Positions 32,631 to 40,080 of a stretch of DNA of 43,609 bases are shown piece by piece (positions within the stretch are counted from its first letter, which is position 1; the number at the start of each line of letters is the position of its first letter). Position numbers and translations under genes: made by a program. The notes below the pieces were generated by a model. The model was not told where the DNA came from. It made no database searches and saw only the letters and a list, made by a program, of their open reading frames with translations. The DNA is from a virus. The stretch covers positions 1-43,609 of IMG/VR virus record IMGVR_UViG_3300009011_000528, one strand, 5' to 3'.

Positions 32631-32634
32631 TAAT
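32606..32634 (+). promoter_or_regulatory. Early rightward promoter (PL equivalent)
   Basis: TTGACC (32606-32611), 17-bp spacer, AATAAT (32629-32634). An operator fills the spacer. It drives the accessory/recombination operon toward int. Confidence 0.78.
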
Positions 32635-32675
32635 CACTCCATCGACAGCAACAACGTCACCCCAAACCACCGGGA

Positions 32676-32687
32676 CGCTCTTTAACA
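32676..32687 (+). promoter_or_regulatory. boxA antitermination element (nutL-like)
   Basis: CGCTCTTTAACA lies about 35 nt after the predicted PL start and equals the rRNA-type boxA except its first base. It should bind NusB/S10 for antitermination. No clear boxB hairpin is seen next to it and no N protein gene was recognised. Confidence 0.7.
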
Positions 32688-32807
32688 ATCAGGTTTAGTC
32701 ACCCAGCGTTGAGCAGAGAGATCTGCATAACTCAGCACCCGGCAGTACCCAGCCCTTACGGGGGTATGGCACTAACGGCATGCAGCGGACAGAACTGGGC
32801 GACATTA

Positions 32808-33077
32808 TTATTTTTTTAGGCAGTTGTGCTTTGAAATATCGGGGCACAACTCGCCGCACAAAATGCATTTTATTTCAGCGGATAATAACGGGGGTTTCTT
32901 GGTTTTGTGTGTCTGTTTGCGCTTGGTTGAGTTGTTTTTTCTCCTGGTGCGACCCGGAGCTATCTCACCTTGACCAACGGAAGATCTGGACTCACTGACC
33001 TCATCAATATATCCCCAACCACCGCAAACGATGCAGTTCGGGTTCCGACCACCGCACACGCATGGTTTGTTGAGCAT
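32808..33077 (-). CDS. Small double zinc-finger protein, antisense to the PL transcript
   Basis: The 89-aa product has CVCGGRNPNCIVCGGWGY at its start (DnaJ-like Cys pairs), a basic middle (RTRRKNNSTKRKQTHKTKK) and a second CILCGELCPDISKHNC finger at the end. AAGGAGTT seven nt before the ATG is a strong ribosome site. It lies just downstream of PL but reads toward it, so it is probably expressed when PL is off, in the lysogen. Nucleic-acid binding is inferred. Promoter not identified. Confidence 0.75.
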   Translation of the reverse strand: MLNKPCVCGGRNPNCIVCGGWGYIDEVSESRSSVGQGEIAPGRTRRKNNSTKRKQTHKTKKPPLLSAEIKCILCGELCPDISKHNCLKK

Positions 33078-33454
33078 TTGAACTCCTTGTAAAGGATGTT
33101 TTTTTGCAGGGTAGCACGACTTTTTACCCCTCGCATTTATCAGCTTCGGCTATGACGAGTGCGTGGGAAATAAGCACGGGAGCCTGACCCATCAACGACA
33201 ACAGGCAAACAACTGGAGGGCAGGATCATGTAGTGAATAAACGGGACGACCGCAAATACCGGCCAGCCGTAGCAACGGTAAACGGCCAGTTCCCCCGGCG
33301 ACGGAGTGAGGGAAAGGTGGCGATAAGCATCACGCAGTTTCGATTGGCGACCGATTAACGCATCAATCAGCCTAAAAATGACGAGTGGATTTACCCTGCC
33401 GCAGCCTATACGGGGCGGTAGGCATAAGAGCACTAAACAGCAGAGGGTTACACG
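33078..33454 (+). other. Leader stretch of the rightward operon, no firm gene
   Basis: These 377 bp hold no well-supported gene. The best candidate is a 41-codon frame at 33233-33358 starting GTG (AGGA seven nt upstream) that encodes VNKRDDRKYRPAVATVNG..., basic and Arg-rich, possibly a remnant or an N-like peptide. A longer leftward frame (33140-33478) has no ribosome site or recognisable domain. Confidence 0.35.
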
Positions 33455-33664
33455 ATGAGCAAGGTAAAAGCAGCCCACATCGAAACACTGAAATCAGCAG
33501 GCATAAAGATTATTGAATCCCACATTCACGCCAGCGGCGGACACATAGTGATAGCTGATGTTGTCCATTGCTCTAATGGTGGCGGCAAGAAATGGCGCGA
33601 GGATCGCCCACTGACCCTGCGTAGCGCTGAATCAGTATGTCGTTATCTTGACGATATCAGCTAA
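33455..33664 (+). CDS. Small hypothetical early protein (69 aa)
   Basis: The product (MSKVKAAHIETLKSAGIKII...) has an alpha/beta pattern and no known motif. AGAGGG lies 7 nt before the ATG. It is the first confident gene of the rightward operon, where host-takeover or recombination-helper genes such as kil are common; function here is unknown. Confidence 0.68.
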   Translation: MSKVKAAHIETLKSAGIKIIESHIHASGGHIVIADVVHCSNGGGKKWREDRPLTLRSAESVCRYLDDIS

Positions 33665-33700
33665 CACCCACCGCGCCCTACGGGGCGCACTGAGGCAATC

Positions 33701-33787
33701 ATGACCTTTAATCAAATCGTCTGGCTAGGCGTGGTTGTCATCTGCGTCGCGTTCTGGTCAGTGGTTGGCTTTTACGTAACCAGATAA
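33701..33787 (+). CDS. Single-pass membrane micropeptide (28 aa)
   Basis: A 28-codon frame, MTFNQIVWLGVVVICVAFWS plus 8 residues, is almost wholly one membrane helix (IVWLGVVVICVAFWSVVGFYV). TGAGG precedes the ATG by 6 nt. It follows the 69-aa gene closely. Small size limits confidence; such micropeptides are common in phage early operons. Confidence 0.5.
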   Translation: MTFNQIVWLGVVVICVAFWSVVGFYVTR

Positions 33788-33895
33788 AGCTTTCAGTCCG
33801 GAGGGATGCGGTTTTTTGTTGGACTTAAAAGTAAAGGCATCTGAAGCCAGGCATCATCCTGGCACCCACCATAACACCCTCTTATCTTCCAGTTT

Positions 33896-33919
33896 GCCCC
33901 GTTGTTCGGGGCTTTTTTT
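33896..33919 (+). terminator. Rightward intrinsic terminator (tL-like)
   Basis: GCCCC-GTTGTTC-GGGGC followed by TTTTTTT. Its place early in the rightward operon, after boxA, matches a terminator that must be read through. Confidence 0.82.
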
Positions 33920-33984
33920 CACATCACTAAGCGTTCCGTTCGTGGTGCGCTTACCCATGTGAATTTCTACCGAGAGGACATGTC

Positions 33985-34212
33985 ATGATACCAATCCCCA
34001 TGACCACCACCTGCGAGTACTGCAAGAAAGTGCTGCCAAAGTCTGACTGCAAATATGTGAAGGTTCAGCGTTACGTCTTAGGGCGATTTCAAAATGTGGA
34101 CATACTGGTTTGCGCTGATCGTTGCGCTAACTACTACGCAGTCCGCCAAAACATCAAAACGCTTCAGTATCGCCTGCGCTGCATGCAATCACAGCGGAGG
34201 TCAGCATGGTGA
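33985..34212 (+). CDS. Small Cys-rich zinc-binding-like protein (75 aa)
   Basis: The product has CEYC (residues 10-13) and CADRC (43-47) pairs about 30 residues apart, likely one zinc site, and a basic C-terminal helix. GAGG lies 7 nt upstream of the ATG. Met6 is an alternative start. Its end overlaps the next small gene by 7 nt. Function unknown. Confidence 0.7.
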   Translation: MIPIPMTTTCEYCKKVLPKSDCKYVKVQRYVLGRFQNVDILVCADRCANYYAVRQNIKTLQYRLRCMQSQRRSAW

Positions 34213-34346
34213 GCCTAAATGCACGGATCCAGCATAAGCACGATTTGAATGGAAGCCACTTTGCGACAAAGCGTCGAGGCAAACACGTTTTTTATCTGAC
34301 CGTTCTTTCTCTGTGCTTACTGGCAGTAGGCGCTGTATGGAACTGA
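34206..34346 (+). CDS. Small membrane protein (46 aa)
   Basis: The frame with a strong GGAGG six nt before ATG 34206 encodes MVSLNARIQHKHDLNGSHFA..., then a membrane segment (VFYLTVLSLCLLAVGAVW). A basic stretch before the helix (TKRRGKH) predicts the N-terminus in the cytoplasm. It overlaps genes on both sides, as expected in this compact operon. Function unknown. Confidence 0.65.
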   Translation: MVSLNARIQHKHDLNGSHFATKRRGKHVFYLTVLSLCLLAVGAVWN

Positions 34347-34531
34347 CGATTATTGAAACGCCGACGCGTCAGCAGCTCGCTGCAGAACATCTCATCCTTT
34401 CCATTTGCATCGCCAACAAACTGGACGCTTCCGACCTCGATCGGTTAGCGAGCCGATTGGCTGAAATTGACGCCGTCGCCGATGCCCGAACTGTTGGAAC
34501 AAATCATGAGCATTACCTTTCGTGTAATTGA
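34337..34531 (+). CDS. Small helical hypothetical protein (64 aa)
   Basis: Started at ATG 34337, within the end of the 46-aa gene, the product (MELTIIETPTRQQLAAEHLI...) is acidic and helical with SDLDRLASRLAEIDAVADA. Its end overlaps the exonuclease start by 26 nt. A GTG at 34313 is an alternative. No known function. Confidence 0.6.
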   Translation: MELTIIETPTRQQLAAEHLILSICIANKLDASDLDRLASRLAEIDAVADARTVGTNHEHYLSCN

Positions 34532-35177
34532 TACCGAAACCACCAGCTTTGAGGGCGGCGTGGTCGAGATTGCCAGCGTCGACATCGTTGACGGTGTTAT
34601 TTGCAACCCCATGAGCGACCTTGTGCGCCCTCCTGAGCCTATAGGGTTCGAGGCTATGGCTATCCATCACATCACTGAGGAAATGGTCGCTAACGCCCCA
34701 CTGATTGACGAGGTGATAGGCCGCTACCTTGGTGCCGATCTCTATGTTGCACACAATGCCGTTTTTGACCGTGAGAAGCTTCCGCAAATCGCGGGCCCAT
34801 GGATTTGCACGCTGAAGCTGGCACGCAAGCTGTGGCCTGAAGAGCGGCATGGTAACCAATATCTGCGCTATCGCTTCGGGCTTAAGCCCGACGTGCCTGA
34901 GGGTCTCTATGCCCACCGTGCGCTCTATGACTGCTACGTCACGGCAACCAATCTGCTTTATATGAACAGCATTGCACGCTGGAGCATTGCGCAGATGCGC
35001 GACATAACGACCAACCCGTCTCTGTTGCACGCAATGCCATTCGGCAAACACAAGGGCAAGACCTTCGTTGATATCGCCGCCGAGGATCCTGGTTACTTCC
35101 GTTGGGCCCTGGCAAATATGGATTTGAACGAAGACCAGGAATACACGATTAAACAGGTTATGGGAGCAATGTTCTGA
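34506..35177 (+). CDS. ExoX-like 3'-5' DNA exonuclease (DEDDh)
   Basis: From Met 34506 the product is 223 aa. The DEDDh residues are Asp9 and Glu11 (VIDTETT), Asp88 (HNAVFD) and His137/Asp142 (AHRALYD). The C-terminal MPFGKHKGKTFVDIAAEDPGYFRWAL is the ExoX-type add-on domain. It would trim single-stranded ends. Its TGA overlaps the Sak4-like ATG (TGATG), tying it to the recombination block. Confidence 0.9.
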   Translation: MSITFRVIDTETTSFEGGVVEIASVDIVDGVICNPMSDLVRPPEPIGFEAMAIHHITEEMVANAPLIDEVIGRYLGADLYVAHNAVFDREKLPQIAGPWICTLKLARKLWPEERHGNQYLRYRFGLKPDVPEGLYAHRALYDCYVTATNLLYMNSIARWSIAQMRDITTNPSLLHAMPFGKHKGKTFVDIAAEDPGYFRWALANMDLNEDQEYTIKQVMGAMF

Positions 35178-35842
35178 TGGGCATACCCGTGCTAATTCTT
35201 GGCGATTCCGGCTCTGGCAAGTCAGCCAGCATGATGAAATTAAACCCCGATGAGGGGTTTCTCATCAACCCGGAAAATAAACGCCTCCCCTTTAAATCGT
35301 CCGGCTGGATACCCCGCAACTTCGATAAAAAAACCGGCAATGTTTTTTTTACTGATTTAGCCAGCGACATCGTGCTGATTATTCAACACGCAAGGCGTGC
35401 TGGTAAACGGTTTGTCGTAGTAGATGATTTTCAGTACGTCATGGCGAATCAGTTTATGCGCCGGCGCAGTGAAAAATCATTCGAGAAGTTTACTGAAATT
35501 GGTGGCGGAGCCTGGGACGCCATACGGGCCGCGCAATCAGCGGACGATAGCCTAATTGTCTACTTCTTGGCGCACACCGAAGAAACACCCGGCGGCCGCG
35601 TAAAAATGAAAACCATCGGCAAAATGCTTGATGAGAAAATCACCGTAGAAGGCATGTTCACCATCGCGCTCAGAACCGGTGTTGCCGACGGCCGTTACTA
35701 CTTCACCACGCAATCCGATGGAACTGACCCGGTTAAATCACCGATCGGACTTTTCGACTCATTTCAAATCGACAATGACCTGAACGCCGTAGACGCGGCG
35801 ATCCGTGACTATTACGAACTTAACGACGGAGTAACCGAATAA
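35177..35842 (+). CDS. Sak4-like RecA-fold ATPase (single-strand annealing)
   Basis: The 221-aa protein has Walker A GDSGSGKS (residues 9-16) and Walker B FVVVDDF (79-85) in a minimal RecA/RAD51-like core (AAA_24 type). Sak4 proteins act with an adjacent phage SSB in annealing-type recombination, and here the SSB gene starts at its stop (TAATG). The family assignment is by motif and context. Confidence 0.85.
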   Translation: MGIPVLILGDSGSGKSASMMKLNPDEGFLINPENKRLPFKSSGWIPRNFDKKTGNVFFTDLASDIVLIIQHARRAGKRFVVVDDFQYVMANQFMRRRSEKSFEKFTEIGGGAWDAIRAAQSADDSLIVYFLAHTEETPGGRVKMKTIGKMLDEKITVEGMFTIALRTGVADGRYYFTTQSDGTDPVKSPIGLFDSFQIDNDLNAVDAAIRDYYELNDGVTE

Positions 35843-36528
35843 TGCAACCAATGTTCACTTTTGATGACGAATCAGCGCGTACCGCTGGCGCAGGCGGAGC
35901 ATCAGAAACTGGTGCTTATGCAGGCAACATTAGCGCAGCAATCTTCACCACCGGCAGAGACTCCCAATCTGAAGCCATGGAGTTCTCTATCGATTCCGAT
36001 GTGGGAAAAATTAACTACCTACGCATCAACTACAAAGGCCGCGAGGGCCAACCATTGAAGCATGGTGCAGCGCTGATCAATGCGATCATGGGGCTCACCA
36101 AAGTGAAGCAGTTAAATGCCGTCGAGATGACCAACGGTGAAGGCGAAATTGAGTTGCACTGCAAAGAACTGGAAGGTAAGCCGATCGGTTTCGTATTGCA
36201 AAAAGTCCTCTATACCAAAAATGATGGCGGTGACGCTTATAAGTTCGATGTTAAGCAGGTTTTTGGGGCTAACACTCGGAAAACCTACAAAGAAGCAATC
36301 GACAACACCCCCGCAGAAGCCGTTACCAAGCTGCTAGCCGTTCTTAAGGACAAAGATGAGCGCATTGCTAATGATGACCCGCAACATTCGGGCAGCCAGC
36401 AACAGCGCTCTATGCTGGGAAATAACGCCAACCAGCAACCTCAATCCAGACTTCAGCAAGCATCCGCCAACAGGCAGAATCAGAGCACCCAAAGCGCTCC
36501 TGACTTCGACGACGACATCCCCTTCTGA
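35842..36528 (+). CDS. Phage single-stranded DNA-binding protein
   Basis: The 228-aa product begins MFTFDDESARTAGAGG like DUF669-type phage proteins, has a beta-rich OB-like core (about 25-150), a Gln/Asn/Ser-rich linker and the tail DFDDDIPF, the same C-terminal octapeptide as E. coli SSB. That tail recruits host repair and replication proteins. Coupled to the Sak4-like gene, it should coat DNA for annealing and replication. Confidence 0.88.
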   Translation: MQPMFTFDDESARTAGAGGASETGAYAGNISAAIFTTGRDSQSEAMEFSIDSDVGKINYLRINYKGREGQPLKHGAALINAIMGLTKVKQLNAVEMTNGEGEIELHCKELEGKPIGFVLQKVLYTKNDGGDAYKFDVKQVFGANTRKTYKEAIDNTPAEAVTKLLAVLKDKDERIANDDPQHSGSQQQRSMLGNNANQQPQSRLQQASANRQNQSTQSAPDFDDDIPF

Positions 36529-36546
36529 GCTGGCCTCTATAAAACA

Positions 36547-36567
36547 TAGCCCTGCCATTCAGGGCTA
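36547..36567 (+). terminator. Hairpin after the SSB gene
   Basis: TAGCCCTG-CCATT-CAGGGCTA followed by AAGGCTTCTTT; the T-run is interrupted, so it is a weak terminator or an mRNA 3'-end stabiliser. Confidence 0.45.
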
Positions 36568-36620
36568 AGGCTTCTTTACGCCTAAATTTCACAACCTTGA
36601 ATAAATCGGCAGGAAAACCA

Positions 36621-37463
36621 ATGGCTAACTCATTTAAGCAAATGTTCAACAACGGCACTATCAAGCGTCCTGATGGCCGTATGACTATCCAACTGGACGA
36701 CATTCATGTTCAGGAAGGCTTCAATAAACGCGTGGAGAGCGAACACTCCCTGGCAGAAGATGAAAAACTCTTTCAGCACCTAATGCGTGGTAAGCCAGTT
36801 CCGCCGTTAGAAGTCAGGCCGCGCGATGATGGCGGTGTTTGGGTTGTCGAGGGGCATCGCCGCCGACACGCTTATAGCCGCTGTCGTGACGCGGGAAAAC
36901 CAGTAAAGCCTATACATATAATTCAATTCACTGGGAATGATGTGGAGCGCGTCGCACGCATCATGAACAGTAACACCCAACTTCCCCTATCCCCTTACGA
37001 GCAGTCACTCGTTGTAAAAGAGCTGGCCGGGTTCAATCTTTCCCCCGATGAAATCGCCGCGTTGGTCGGTAAGAGCCGCGCTACGGTCGATAAATTGCTG
37101 GCATTCAGCCAGGCCAATCACGACGTTCAGACGCTTGTTAGAGAGGGTTCTGTTGCCGTTGACGCCGCTGTAGATCGTGTAAAAGAGCACGGCGAAGCTG
37201 CGGGAAAAGTGCTTGCCGGTGACGTCGAAAAGGCCAAGAAGGCAGGCAAGAAGAAGGTAACCAAGTCCTTTATCACTCCCTTATTCAGCGCCACCCGCGC
37301 ACGCAGATTATGCGAACTGCTTTATGACGCTGCCCCTATGCTCCGTGAAGAGGGTGATGTTCTGCTGCTGACGCCGGGAACTAGAGAGGAAATAAACAAA
37401 ATCCTCAACGAGTATCGGCAACAGAACCCTGCCCAGGAGGCTAGCGATGATCAAGCGATTTAA
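36621..37463 (+). CDS. ParB/Srx-domain DNA-binding protein
   Basis: From Met 36621 (AGGA upstream) the protein is 280 aa. It has a ParB N-terminal nuclease/CTPase-type domain with VVEGHRRRHAY (residues 75-85), RIMNSNTQLPLSPYEQ, then a helix-turn-helix (LSPDEIAALVGKSRATVDKLL). No ParA is present, so partition is unlikely; in integrative phages such proteins may regulate transcription or act on DNA ends. Its end overlaps the next gene by 17 nt. Confidence 0.85.
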   Translation: MANSFKQMFNNGTIKRPDGRMTIQLDDIHVQEGFNKRVESEHSLAEDEKLFQHLMRGKPVPPLEVRPRDDGGVWVVEGHRRRHAYSRCRDAGKPVKPIHIIQFTGNDVERVARIMNSNTQLPLSPYEQSLVVKELAGFNLSPDEIAALVGKSRATVDKLLAFSQANHDVQTLVREGSVAVDAAVDRVKEHGEAAGKVLAGDVEKAKKAGKKKVTKSFITPLFSATRARRLCELLYDAAPMLREEGDVLLLTPGTREEINKILNEYRQQNPAQEASDDQAI

Positions 37464-38109
37464 CCCTGACTTTTCACTGAGCATTTCTCATGAACTCGCT
37501 TACATGCGTGAAACCCCGGAGGGCGGCTACGTGGCGCACTGTGACTATGCAACGTTGTTTTCTGAGCTGGAAGTTGTGAAGGCTGAGCGCGATGCGCAGC
37601 AGAAACGAGCCGATGCGCTGGCTGTGGAGAATGCGGCGCTGAAGGAAATTATTCACCCAATCGCAAACCAAAATACTGATGTCGAGTGCACTGATCGCCC
37701 TGTTTGGTACGTATGCGATCCGCGGCAAATGATGTCCCCAACAGCTTCCGCCCTCTGCCATATGTTTCATGGGCCTTTCTGGAGTCGTGAGCGTGCCGAG
37801 GAGTTTCTGGAAAACACCAGCTATCGGTACGGAAATAAGGCACAAGTCTTCTGCAAATCTCTATATCACTACCCTGAGATGCGGAAATTGTTTGATGCGT
37901 CTAAGAATCTGGCAACCCCAGCCACTGACGCCGCCCTTGCAGCTAACCGGACTAATTATATGGCTGAAGGTGCTGAAATTGTCGCAAGCAAAGCTCAGGT
38001 TATTTACCAAGAGCGCCATAAATCTGGAGATTTTGAATCTGCGGGAAAATATCTTACGACAATTAAGTTTGCAAATAATATTGCCTCCGACATTCGGGAG
38101 GCCAAATGA
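37447..38109 (+). CDS. Mosaic Ead/Ea22-like accessory protein
   Basis: The 220-aa protein has a coiled-coil segment SELEVVKAERDAQQKRADALAVENAALKE (about residues 40-67) and an ATPATDAAL linker. Both are modular pieces shared by Ead/Ea22-type genes of lambdoid phages, around a variable globular middle. Such genes are shuffled between phages and their role is unknown. Confidence 0.72.
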   Translation: MIKRFNPDFSLSISHELAYMRETPEGGYVAHCDYATLFSELEVVKAERDAQQKRADALAVENAALKEIIHPIANQNTDVECTDRPVWYVCDPRQMMSPTASALCHMFHGPFWSRERAEEFLENTSYRYGNKAQVFCKSLYHYPEMRKLFDASKNLATPATDAALAANRTNYMAEGAEIVASKAQVIYQERHKSGDFESAGKYLTTIKFANNIASDIREAK

Positions 38110-38351
38110 AAGAGCGCCCAGCGATGCCAGCAAATGAACTGAAGCCATGCCCGTTTTGTGCGGCAGGTGAAACATACATCGCGCCTAACCAGAACTGGAC
38201 TGGCATGCGCTACGCAATTCACTCGTATACGTTGCGCCACATCTGCACTGATCGAGCGGTAATAACCATGACCCGCAACACTGAGGCGCTGCTTATCACT
38301 GCATGGAACCAGCGGGACGGTGACTGCGCTAGGGAGGTTGAGCGTGGGTAA
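38106..38351 (+). CDS. Lar-like restriction-alleviation family protein
   Basis: The 81-aa product has the Lar-family ELKPCPFC motif (residues 11-18) and the closing AWNQRDG. Lar of the Rac prophage eases type I restriction by altering methylation. The second Cys pair usual in some members is reduced to HIC, so zinc binding may be incomplete. ATGA links it to the previous gene; Met7 is an alternative start. Confidence 0.75.
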   Translation: MKERPAMPANELKPCPFCAAGETYIAPNQNWTGMRYAIHSYTLRHICTDRAVITMTRNTEALLITAWNQRDGDCAREVERG

Positions 38352-38469
38352 GCGTAAGAGCAACAGAGATCTAAAACGGAAGGCTGCCATTAAGCGAGCT
38401 ATCCAGTCAATTTTAGAGCCAGGAAATAAAAAACCCATGACTGACGAAGCCCAGGAGAAAGCATTATGA
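38344..38469 (+). CDS. Small basic protein (41 aa)
   Basis: A GTG-start frame with GGAGG six nt upstream encodes VGKRKSNRDLKRKAAIKRAI and 21 more residues, strongly basic then acidic. It overlaps the Lar-like gene by 8 nt and the next by 4 nt (ATGA), which supports translation. Function unknown; nucleic-acid binding is possible. Confidence 0.6.
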   Translation: MGKRKSNRDLKRKAAIKRAIQSILEPGNKKPMTDEAQEKAL

Positions 38470-38699
38470 GCAAGATAAAAACGATGGGTGCCAGCCCGCT
38501 GACCGGGAATATTTATTACGGCACGCTGGATACCGATAAAGGCCGATGGGTTGGGCAGAAAACTGACGTCACAGAGATGGCGTGTTCAGCGGTTGCAGAG
38601 CATCTGTATACCACGAAAAAGAGCAAGGTTTATCAGTTAAGAGATGGTCGTGAGTTGGTGATAAGCGTACAGGTTCGGGAGGTCAAAGATGGGCAATAA
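38466..38699 (+). CDS. Small phage protein (DUF7446-like)
   Basis: The 77-aa beta-rich product (MGASPLTGNIYYGTLDTDKGRWVGQKTDVT...) resembles the small DUF7446 family in lambdoid early operons. AGGAG lies 8 nt before the ATG. It overlaps its neighbour by 11 nt. Function unknown. Confidence 0.68.
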   Translation: MSKIKTMGASPLTGNIYYGTLDTDKGRWVGQKTDVTEMACSAVAEHLYTTKKSKVYQLRDGRELVISVQVREVKDGQ

Positions 38700-39114
38700 G
38701 CTGAGCGAACTGAGCAAGCCTGCGTGGATTGTTGGCGAGAAGGAAATAGCTGACTTCATGAGCGGAGATGAGGCGCTGCTTGTGCGTGGGAACGACCCAG
38801 AAAGCACCGAGCCAGCACTTAGAATGTACTCGCAAGAGTACGTATCCGCCCTGCTGGCTGAGCTGGAAGCGAAGGATAAGGCGCTGAATAACGTTACTGA
38901 GCTGTGGAAAGATGCCAATGCCACTGCATTCGAACGCATTCGCGAACTGAAAGCCAAGCTGGCTACGCCAATTAAAATCGTGGACTACGACGAGTTTTTC
39001 ATATGCCACGTGTCCGGCGCCAGCGATGACTACTGCAAAGGCTGGGTTGATGGGCGTAATGCTGCTGCTCGCGACGTTGGGAAGGCTGGCTTTACCGTAG
39101 AGGGGGATGAGTAG
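38689..39114 (+). CDS. Ead/Ea22-like accessory protein
   Basis: The 141-aa product contains SQEYVSALLAELEAKDKALNN and a C-terminal CKGWVDGRNAAARDVG module, both recurrent building blocks of Ead-type proteins. The N-terminal part is variable. The role is unknown; such genes are dispensable for growth in several phages. Confidence 0.68.
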   Translation: MGNKLSELSKPAWIVGEKEIADFMSGDEALLVRGNDPESTEPALRMYSQEYVSALLAELEAKDKALNNVTELWKDANATAFERIRELKAKLATPIKIVDYDEFFICHVSGASDDYCKGWVDGRNAAARDVGKAGFTVEGDE

Positions 39115-39116
39115 CC

Positions 39117-39449
39117 ATGGCCATGAATATGATGGATGGATTGAAATTTGTTAAATACCCAGAACATACGGTTCTGGCTGACGGTGCGCCATGCGTGCTC
39201 TGCAACACTCGCAGGCCCGACAACCAAACAATTGGCGGCCCGGGTGGAGTGCGTATCTGTCGCGAGTGCGTATCTCTATGCAATGACATTTTTGTAGATA
39301 GAGATAAAGAGGCCCAGCAAAAGTCGATTGCAGCCCTTGTTGCAATTGAGCAAAGCATGCCGGATGGATATCAGCCGCACGAACTAATCGCGGCGATTTA
39401 CCAAGCTATCGAGGGTGGAAAAGTTAGCGGATTGGAGGTTGTATCATGA
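39117..39449 (+). CDS. Phage protein with ClpX-type zinc-binding domain
   Basis: The 110-aa protein carries CVLC-N18-CREC (Cys26, 29, 48, 51) followed by VSLCNDIF. Both spacing and flanks match the zinc domain of ClpX (C-x2-C-x18-C-x2-C then VDLCNDI). No AAA+ domain follows; the rest is a short helical tail. ClpX uses this domain to dimerise and to bind adaptors such as SspB and phage lambda O, so this protein might compete with or redirect ClpXP. That is inference. Confidence 0.78.
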   Translation: MAMNMMDGLKFVKYPEHTVLADGAPCVLCNTRRPDNQTIGGPGGVRICRECVSLCNDIFVDRDKEAQQKSIAALVAIEQSMPDGYQPHELIAAIYQAIEGGKVSGLEVVS

Positions 39450-39634
39450 CACAGACACTAACGCCTGAAGCGATGCAGGAAATTTATGAGGCCGCAGTGC
39501 ATGAAGAAGCAACGGGCGGTGACCAAGATGCAGGCTTCGAATTGCTCTGCAAACTGGAGGATGTTGGCGGAACCGGCGCAACAATCCGCAAGTTGATCGA
39601 CATGGTGCGGGCGGCTAACCGGGAGGAAGCATGA
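39446..39634 (+). CDS. Small acidic accessory protein (62 aa)
   Basis: The product (MTQTLTPEAMQEIYEAAVHE...) is helical, acidic and ends in RAANREEA, a common Ead-type module end. It is joined to both neighbours by ATGA overlaps. Function unknown. Confidence 0.65.
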   Translation: MTQTLTPEAMQEIYEAAVHEEATGGDQDAGFELLCKLEDVGGTGATIRKLIDMVRAANREEA

Positions 39635-40080
39635 CACTAACGACTGAGCAGTTGAGCCAGATTAAGGCCGACATTGCAGCACGTAAGGCAATGCCTGAGT
39701 TCGGTGAAAGCATCGAAGGAAATATCGAGCGGCTGCGCGTGATTGGCGCAACACGTAGCCACTTCTCAACTGAAGCCGTTGAGATGCTGGTAAATGCTCT
39801 GGATGAATTGTCGGCTAACCGGGAGGCGCAGCCAGTGGCACTTATCGACCGGCGTCCAGTTTCAAGGCGAGTTGTTTGGCGTAACAATGGTGACAAACTT
39901 CCGCATGGAACCGAACTGTTCACCGCCCCGCAAGCGCCAGCAGTGCCGAATGAAATGCCTGATGCCGCGTACGCTGTGTTAAGTAAAGCGTGCGGTGACA
40001 ATGCATGCCTTTTTGCTGATGAATTGTGGAACGCCTGCCGCGCCGCAATGCTGGCAGTAGCCCCAGAGGGTGGCAATTGA
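39631..40080 (+). CDS. Ead-like accessory protein (149 aa)
   Basis: Helical N-terminus (MTLTTEQLSQIKADIAARKA), a DRRPVSRRVVWRNNGDKLPHGTELFTAP segment shared by many lambdoid accessory proteins, and a C-terminal WNACRAAMLAVAPEGGN module. It is the last gene before the LexA-controlled promoter. Function unknown. Confidence 0.66.
   Translation: MTLTTEQLSQIKADIAARKAMPEFGESIEGNIERLRVIGATRSHFSTEAVEMLVNALDELSANREAQPVALIDRRPVSRRVVWRNNGDKLPHGTELFTAPQAPAVPNEMPDAAYAVLSKACGDNACLFADELWNACRAAMLAVAPEGGN

Noticed and set aside
33140-33478. A 112-codon leftward frame in the early leader
   Set aside because: No ribosome site, odd composition and overlap with the start of the 69-aa gene.
34392-35051. A 219-codon leftward open frame opposite the exonuclease
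   Set aside because: The rightward frame has all DEDDh residues and couples to its neighbours; the leftward frame has no ribosome site or recognisable domain.
36621-37463. Plasmid-prophage partition system
   Set aside because: A ParB-domain gene is present, but no ParA, no centromere-like repeats and a full integrase argue for an integrated phage.
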